Of a DNA stretch of 56,284 bases, positions 51,000 to 56,284 are shown piece after piece (the first letter of the stretch is position 1; the number at the start of each line of letters is the position of its first letter). The position numbers and the translations under genes were made by a program. This DNA comes from Kiritimatiellia bacterium. Lineage in GTDB: Bacteria > Verrucomicrobiota > Kiritimatiellia > JAFGHX01. The DNA is taken from positions 1-56,284 of the forward strand of contig JAFGHX010000301.1 of NCBI GenBank assembly GCA_016929905.1. Direction: 5' to 3'. Under the pieces are notes generated by a model. That model saw only the letters and a list, made by a program, of their open reading frames with translations, ran no database searches and was not told the origin of the DNA.

Positions 51000-51825
51000 A
51001 GCCCCAGCGCAGCGCGATGGCCTTTACGGGGCACCGGGTGCGAACGAGTTCCCTCGCGGCGGATTCGAGCCGGTGTCGCATGGAGAAGATGGCGAAACTG
51101 ACGCCGAGTACCGACCGGAACATCGAACCCAACGTTCGCACGGACACGCGGCAATGCCCGGCGGCCTCTTCCTCGGTGATATGGCGCTGCTCGACGAACA
51201 GCTTCGACAGCGCGCGGTTCACGCACCCGATGGCGGACAACGGCGGGTCGGCGGCATCCGCCGGAGGCTGCCAGTTCCTGTGGATGACCGCCAGCAGTTC
51301 GAGGAGCTTTGCCCGGAGCCAAAGCCAGTCGTGGGCCGCGTTGCCGGCAAACTCGAGGAAAGGACCGGTCTTCCCGTGGCGCCGCTCTTGCGGCTTCGCG
51401 CGCACCGCGGCGCACAAATCGTTGGCAATGGCCATAATCCCGTTTCTCGTTTCAGGTGTCGTCCGCGGACGGGCCGAGGGCCGGACCGTGAAGGGGGCGA
51501 GCAGGTTCACCCCCGGCGCTTCGGGAAAGCGGCAGGGCATGAGCATGTCGGGCAGAAAGCCCATCAGAAGCAGCCGCGTGTCGTCCGCCATGATCCGCCA
51601 TCCGTGCGGCTCGTACATGCCGGCAAACCATATGCCGCCGGCATCCAAGTCGAACCGCCAGTTCTCATGGAAATTGCGGATCCTGCCGGTGAGTACAATC
51701 CCGATCTCCAGGTTGTGGTGCATGTGCCGCTGGGGTTCTCCCCTTGACAGGGTCGAGCAGCGCAGGTGCATGGGATTGGCGGTGTGCAGGGCGCGCTGAG
51801 GCGCCACGTTGAGATCTGTTGCCAT
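50890..51825 (-). CDS. AraC-family transcriptional regulator
   Basis: A 311-residue regulator. The N-terminal half has a cupin-like sensing region (RHMHHNLEIGIVLTGRIRNF, HENWRFDLDAGGIWFAGMYEPHGWRI), and the last 100 residues carry the double helix-turn-helix (EEEAAGHCRVSVRTLGSMF, AIALRWGFTDSSHLNHAFRRRY). No ribosome site is obvious at the ATG at 51825, but the text before it is not conserved. It is divergent from the beta-helix gene at 52031 across a 205-base control region, which it very likely controls. A second copy of that control region lies at 48820-49031, so it may once have controlled, or still control, that cassette too. Confidence 0.9.
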   Translation of the reverse strand: MATDLNVAPQRALHTANPMHLRCSTLSRGEPQRHMHHNLEIGIVLTGRIRNFHENWRFDLDAGGIWFAGMYEPHGWRIMADDTRLLLMGFLPDMLMPCRFPEAPGVNLLAPFTVRPSARPRTTPETRNGIMAIANDLCAAVRAKPQERRHGKTGPFLEFAGNAAHDWLWLRAKLLELLAVIHRNWQPPADAADPPLSAIGCVNRALSKLFVEQRHITEEEAAGHCRVSVRTLGSMFRSVLGVSFAIFSMRHRLESAARELVRTRCPVKAIALRWGFTDSSHLNHAFRRRYDCTPSVYRNRHRPAGGPAPRS

Positions 51826-52170
51826 GCGGCAAGCATAGCAGCATGACGGCTTAGAGCAAGCTCGCGGCATTCGGTGCGATACCGCCGCTTTTCCGGAATC
51901 TACAACGTCTTGGACTGGCCGGCATGGGGCCGGTGTGTCAGGATAACCCCAGGCCGCGGCGTGACGGGCTGTCGGAAGCGTCCGTCCACGCGGTCGTATC
52001 GAATCGGGCTTGCAGCAAGAGGAGGTCCCGATGAACGGATCAAGGGAGGCAAGACTCGCGGGAGGGCTGCCGGCGGGGGCCGTCTTGCTCGGGGGTTTGA
52101 TCATGATCGCCGTGACGGCACTTGCCTTGGCCGGGCCGACCGGCGCTGAGACGCCGGCCGATCCGGCCGG
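51822..52170. repeat. duplicated control region and signal peptide, copy B
   Basis: The intact partner of copy A at 48820-49170. It spans the start codon of the AraC gene, the 205-base divergent control region and the first 45 codons of the beta-helix gene. Highly kept blocks include TTTTCCGGAATCTACAACG (about 51890-51908) and AAGAGGAGGTCCC before the ATG. Confidence 0.85.
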
Positions 52171-54430
52171 ACTCGGCTACATCGTCGTCACGGCGGCGCC
52201 CTACAACGCGGATCCGACCGGCGCCGCCGACGCCACGGCAGCCATCCAGAAGGCGATCGAGGACGCCTACGAGCAGGGCCGGGCAGTGCTTGTCCCGAGC
52301 GGCGCCTACACGATCAGCGACACGCTGCGGCTCTATGAGTGGCGGAATTGGGCTCGAGGCCAAGAGCGCCCGTCCACACCCGGCCGCGGACGGCACAATC
52401 TGTTCGGTTCGCGCTCGGGCGGCCTGCGGCCTGTGGTCAAACTGCGCGCGGGCGCCGCCGGGTTCGGCGACCCGTCGTTGCCGCGGCCCATGATCGCGTA
52501 TCGCAAGTTCAAGGCCTTGAACAAGGATGCGGTCCGCTATGCCGTGCCCGTCAATCCGCTTGGCAGTCCGGCCAATTTCGCTTCCTCCGAGGCCGCCACC
52601 TTCGGCAATGTGCTGCACGGCATCGATTTCGACTGCAACGGCAACGCCGGCGCTATCGGTGTGACCTGTCCGGGCGCGCAGAGCTGCACGTTGATGGATG
52701 TGAAGGTGATCGCCACAGGCGCCTATGCTGGCTTCTACCGTATGCCGGGCGCCGACAGCATCAGCGGCAACATCGAGGTGCAGGGCGGCCGCTACGGCGT
52801 GATCGTCGGGGTCAACGAAATCCCCGGTTCCGCCACGGGCGGCGGCGACGGTTCCACGATTGTGGGGGCGCGGTTGCTCGACCAGACGCATGCCGCGTAT
52901 TGGACCGGAGACTTCGGCGTGGGCCGGCTGGTGGGGTTTCATGTCCGCAAGGGCACTGCCGGCTCGTGGCTGAAACAGTCGGGCGGCTCGTCGGCCAAGG
53001 GGTCGGCCGTGCTCCTGGACGGCGTGGTGGAGGTGCGAGGCGTCGCCGCCGGGTCGGTGGCGCTCGCCAATGCGGCCGGCAAGAATTTGTATGTGCGCAA
53101 CGTCTTCGTCGCAGGAACCGACAAGCTGATCCGTAGCGGCGAGTTCCTTCCCTGCACCGGCACGGGCGCGTGGAAGAGGATCGCGGAATACGCTTTCAAC
53201 GACCAGACGAACGTAGATGGGAATTCCGATCCCACGGTTTTTCCCTCGTACAGAGCCGGCTCCAGGTTCGAGAGCCGGACGCTGATCGACGGCGTGCTCG
53301 GCGCCGCCGCCGAGCCGATCCCTGCCGCCAAGGCGGTGGTGAACGATGCCCCGGCGCCGGCGTCGACCGACGAAATGGTGAACCGTCACGTCGTGCCGAA
53401 CCTGCCGATGTTCAGCGATGGCCCGTTCATCAACGTTGCCGCCGGCGGCTACCGCGCCACGCCGGACGACGGGACTGACGACCGCGCCCAGATCCAGCGG
53501 GCGATCGATGACGCCCGCGCGGCCGGCCACAATCGCGTCGTGATTCCCAAGGGTGTCTTTCATATCGGCAGCCCCGGCTTGATGCTGCACAAAGACACCC
53601 GGCTCATGGGCGCCGGGCAATCGGTCACGACGCTGCGGTGGCACGACGGCTGGCTGCCCACGACACAGGTGTATCTCGTCAACACGGCCGACGACGCAGC
53701 GGCCACCACGTTCCTCGGCTACCTGACCCTCCTGGCGCCGACCACCCCGAACATCCCGCTCGCACACGATTTCGTCGGCCATTACCACTGGCGGGCCGGG
53801 CGGCATTCGATGACGGCGGCACTGGACCTGAATCTCATGATGAGGACATCCAAGGTCAAGGGCCAACCCACAACCTTTGTCGAGTTCTCGGGGGCAGGCG
53901 GCGGGCGTCATTTCAAGCTGTGCAACCCGTACAACACGGCAATGAGCGGCAATTATCATGCCGATTCGCGCGTGCTGGTCGTCAAGGGTACGACGGAGCC
54001 GCTGTGGCTCTATGGCGTGAACATGGAATTCTCGAAACGCGGCTCGCCTTACATGGCGACGAACATCGAGATCGTGAACGCGCGCAATGTGCGCATCATC
54101 GGCCCGAAGCGGGAGGGAGTGAGCCCGACGGCGATCATCACCGACAGCGCCAATGTCGCCATACTCGCTTCGGGCGGGATGCGAGGTCCGGTCCGGGTGG
54201 GCGGCGGATACCTGGAAATCACCGGCACAAGCCACGGCATCCTCGCCGCGTGCTTCAACACGCAAACAGCCGGACGCGGCGGCCCGCCCGCACCTAACGG
54301 CCCCGCGATGATCCGGGAAGCGATGGCCGGCCGTCGCCCCGTCGCCATTCCCTGGCCGACCATGGTGTCGCTCTACAAACGCGGCGAACTCGACGACGAG
54401 GCAATGAGCATCGGGAGGGCTTCCGATTGA
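52031..54430 (+). CDS. exported tandem beta-helix protein (GH55-like, pectate-lyase-3 type)
   Basis: A 799-residue protein with an N-terminal hydrophobic export signal (about 13-45; LIMIAVTALALAGPTGA). It has two right-handed beta-helix domains, beginning at about 58 (YNADPTGAADATAAIQKAIE) and 480 (DDGTDDRAQIQRAIDDARAAG). This is the GH55 beta-1,3-glucanase plan, and it matches the extracytoplasmic part of the FecR fusion at 26052-29126 in both order and text (for example GRYGVIV, FHVRKG/FRIVKD). The catalytic Glu of GH55 was not assigned, so glucanase activity is only likely. GGAGG stands five bases before the ATG. It is controlled from a region shared with the divergent AraC gene. The SGNH gene follows 40 bases later. 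Confidence 0.8.
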   Translation: MNGSREARLAGGLPAGAVLLGGLIMIAVTALALAGPTGAETPADPAGLGYIVVTAAPYNADPTGAADATAAIQKAIEDAYEQGRAVLVPSGAYTISDTLRLYEWRNWARGQERPSTPGRGRHNLFGSRSGGLRPVVKLRAGAAGFGDPSLPRPMIAYRKFKALNKDAVRYAVPVNPLGSPANFASSEAATFGNVLHGIDFDCNGNAGAIGVTCPGAQSCTLMDVKVIATGAYAGFYRMPGADSISGNIEVQGGRYGVIVGVNEIPGSATGGGDGSTIVGARLLDQTHAAYWTGDFGVGRLVGFHVRKGTAGSWLKQSGGSSAKGSAVLLDGVVEVRGVAAGSVALANAAGKNLYVRNVFVAGTDKLIRSGEFLPCTGTGAWKRIAEYAFNDQTNVDGNSDPTVFPSYRAGSRFESRTLIDGVLGAAAEPIPAAKAVVNDAPAPASTDEMVNRHVVPNLPMFSDGPFINVAAGGYRATPDDGTDDRAQIQRAIDDARAAGHNRVVIPKGVFHIGSPGLMLHKDTRLMGAGQSVTTLRWHDGWLPTTQVYLVNTADDAAATTFLGYLTLLAPTTPNIPLAHDFVGHYHWRAGRHSMTAALDLNLMMRTSKVKGQPTTFVEFSGAGGGRHFKLCNPYNTAMSGNYHADSRVLVVKGTTEPLWLYGVNMEFSKRGSPYMATNIEIVNARNVRIIGPKREGVSPTAIITDSANVAILASGGMRGPVRVGGGYLEITGTSHGILAACFNTQTAGRGGPPAPNGPAMIREAMAGRRPVAIPWPTMVSLYKRGELDDEAMSIGRASD

Positions 54431-54470
54431 AACCACGGCGAGCAACGCCAGAGCACCGCGGGAGATCGGG

Positions 54471-55493
54471 ATGAGACCTGAATCCGTCCAACGGTTGTCC
54501 ACATGCGCAAAAACCGCACTTCTCGCGCTTTTCGGCTCGTGCGCGGCATGGCGCACGGCTGCCGTGCCGGCTGCGCCCCGGGCTGCCGCCGACCCGGCCG
54601 GCCCGACCGGCGCGGTCCATATCCTGTTCATCGGGAACAGCTTCACGTTTCGGAACAACCTGCCGGATCTGGTTCGCCGGATGGCGGCCACCGGCAATCC
54701 CGCCAGACCGGTCAAGGTGACGGCGGTCACCTATGGGGGCAGGACGCTGAAGGACCACTGGACCTATCGTTCGCAGGACTGGGTGCGGCTGCCCGCGCTG
54801 ACCGGCGACGAGCTGAAGCGGGCGATAGACGAATTGCGGACGGAGGCGGAGGCGCACCCGACAGACACCTTCTACGGCAGGTCGATCCGGCGTCACGAGA
54901 AGCTGCGCGGACAACTGAATGCGAAGCATCCCGCCTGGGATTACGTCGTGCTCCAATCCTGGCGGGACACGGCCGGGGGCCTCGACTCGGCCTATGCCGA
55001 ATATGCGCGCCGGTTCGCGGAGCTGGCGAAGCGCGGCGGCGCGCGGGTGGTGCTCTATGACACGGCGCCGGAATTCCAGAATGCCAAGCCGTTGACCGGC
55101 GCCCCGCCCGACGGACCCGCGCTGGAGCGGGCCCGCGTGATGGCCCGGCTGGCGGCCTCGCTCGATGCGCGGGTGGTGCCGATGCCCCTGGTTGCGCGGC
55201 GTTGTCAAGCCGCCCGGCCGGACGTGACGCTGCGCTATGTCAAGGACTCCCATCCGAACCAGACCATGGCCTACCTGACGGCCGCGACGTTCTACGCCGT
55301 GCTGTTCGGGCAAAGCCCCGAGGGCCTGCCGGTGAACGAGGTCACGGACACGAAAGTCACCGATCGCGAACATCCCGAGCTGGACCCGGACGGGGGGCCA
55401 CAACGCAAGGTGCTGGATGACGACCTGCGCGCGGCGCTCCAACGCATCGTGGCGCAAGCGCTGGACGAGTTCCGCCGCATGGCCGCGGAATGA
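54471..55493 (+). CDS. exported SGNH-hydrolase-like protein (DUF4886 type)
   Basis: A 340-residue protein with a hydrophobic export signal (about 12-40). The SGNH block I is HILFIGNSFTF (Ser57); block III-type text is VVLQSW; and the C-terminal DxxH-type block is KDSHPNQTM with His about residue 260. The pattern fits SGNH/GDSL esterases of the DUF4886 kind, common next to glycosidases in PVC and Bacteroidota genomes, where they remove acyl groups from glycans. It follows the beta-helix gene by 40 bases on the same strand and is likely in its operon. A diverged, broken relative is at 49173-49741 in the duplicated cassette. Confidence 0.85.
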   Translation: MRPESVQRLSTCAKTALLALFGSCAAWRTAAVPAAPRAAADPAGPTGAVHILFIGNSFTFRNNLPDLVRRMAATGNPARPVKVTAVTYGGRTLKDHWTYRSQDWVRLPALTGDELKRAIDELRTEAEAHPTDTFYGRSIRRHEKLRGQLNAKHPAWDYVVLQSWRDTAGGLDSAYAEYARRFAELAKRGGARVVLYDTAPEFQNAKPLTGAPPDGPALERARVMARLAASLDARVVPMPLVARRCQAARPDVTLRYVKDSHPNQTMAYLTAATFYAVLFGQSPEGLPVNEVTDTKVTDREHPELDPDGGPQRKVLDDDLRAALQRIVAQALDEFRRMAAE

Positions 55494-55554
55494 CGCGGGA
55501 TGCATGGGACGCTGGTCCTCGGCTATCGCACTTCCGACGTGAGCCGTCTTCTCA

Positions 55555-56199
55555 TCAGGCGTATATGAGCTCTTCGGCGCGCAGGATGCGATAGAAATGA
55601 CCGCCGCGGATCACATTTTCCGTCGCCTCCTGTCTGACGATCAGGACCCGCTGGATGGCCCGCTTCGGGAAGCACTCGCTCAGGACGTCGGCTTTCCTCT
55701 CCACCTCGTCGATGACCTCGACACCGACAGGACGCCGGCTGTACTTCATGTCGCACAGGGTGATGACGTTGTCGTCACGGGCAAACAGCAAGTCCACCTG
55801 CGCGCCACGCGTGTCTTTGCCGGGCGGCTGGAAAAACGGTCCCACCCGGTAGGCGATCCCCGCAAAACCCAACAGCCGCGCGATTTCAACAGCATGCTGC
55901 ACGCATAGACGCTCGAACGCACGACCCAGCCAATCGTGAAACGCGCCCGTCTGAGACAGGGCCGAGAAGAGTTGCTCCGGCACACCCGTGCCTAGACGTT
56001 CCTTGTTCGGCTCGATGAAGTCGAGCCCCACCTCCTGCACGAGTTGTCCCCGAAACAAGCCGCGCGGGTGCCTCGCCAGCGTCCGCATGATCCGGGCGAA
56101 GTCCGGGTTGCGTCCAAAATGGTTCGTGAAGACGCGGTCATACTCCGAAACGAAGAACCCATCCGAATCGAAGGCCAGCGCACCCATCCCGATGCGCAC
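55555..56199 (-). pseudogene. C-terminal fragment of an ATPase_2/DUF234-type ATPase
   Basis: The frame gives LAFDSDGFFVSEYDRVFTNHF, then a winged-helix part (RTLARHPRGLFRGQLVQEVG), AFERLCVQHAVEIARLLGFAG and the nuclease-like tail (GAQVDLLFARDDNVITLCDMKY, with Asp in place of Glu before xK). It matches the second half of the complete ATPase at 29164-30651. The AAA half with both Walker motifs is missing; the sequence upstream (56180-56284) shows no ATPase text up to the edge of the window. The first ATG in frame is at 56199. It is convergent with the SGNH gene. Confidence 0.82.
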
Positions 56200-56284
56200 T
56201 AAGTACTGCCCGGCGCAAATACGCTAACGTATGGTGCGAGCGCCATGGGTGCCAGAGCAAGGCGTGCGAGGCGGCGCATACCTG

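Overview
The window is GC-rich (low-GC patches noted below) and codes for secreted glycan-active enzymes, sulfatases, FecR-type anti-sigma factors with ECF sigma factors, and modular proteins with calcium-type C-terminal repeats. This mix, together with dispersed GC-rich palindromes between genes, suggests a chromosome fragment from the PVC superphylum (Kiritimatiellota, Lentisphaerota or Verrucomicrobiota-like). That placement is inference; there is no rRNA or other marker gene here. No tRNA, rRNA or CRISPR array was seen.

Layout. 1-527: a 63-bp tandem repeat. 528-6939: Nif3-like protein, GH130-like glycosidase, HExxH peptidase, CsgG/PEGA protein, PlpD-type patatin. 7177-10432: ECF sigma factor overlapping a FecR anti-sigma factor that is fused to a large carbohydrate-active-type extracytoplasmic region. 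10625-15620: an Asp-box beta-propeller protein and a GH95-like enzyme. 15621-16923: dispersed palindromes, a MITE-like insertion, and an AraC regulator. 17128-23612 (minus strand): a row of DUF4838/GH67N-type genes, of which one is intact, one frameshifted and one internally deleted, then a truncated GH29-like gene. 24203-25348: a GntR/LacI-type regulator behind a good promoter. 25457-29126: a second ECF sigma / FecR pair, fused this time to a GH55-like tandem beta-helix region. 29164-30651: an ATPase with a PD-(D/E)xK-like tail. 31181-34177: a modular secreted protein. 34441-37041: a compact aldo/keto reductase, metallo-beta-lactamase-fold and enolase-superfamily operon. 37069-38877: two truncated ATPase genes joined at their broken 5' ends. 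38917-44409: a sigma-54 activator divergent from a GH140-like modular enzyme that has a -24/-12 promoter. 44451-48561: two sulfatases and an esterase. 48820-55493: two related cassettes, one decayed and one intact (AraC regulator, tandem beta-helix protein, SGNH protein). 55555-56199: another truncated ATPase.

How the genes work together. Most products look like parts of a polysaccharide-degrading lifestyle: glycosidases, sulfatases and esterases, each group near its own regulator (ECF/FecR, AraC, GntR/LacI, sigma-54 activator). The most interesting system is the pair of ECF/FecR loci in which the anti-sigma factor itself carries a carbohydrate-active-type domain outside the membrane. This is analogous in layout to the clostridial SigI/RsgI polysaccharide sensors but built from different parts. 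The second of these sensors has a stand-alone paralogue at 52031-54430, which suggests a sensor/effector pair. The window also shows much decay by duplication and deletion: at least seven broken or shortened genes, most of them in families that also have an intact copy here.
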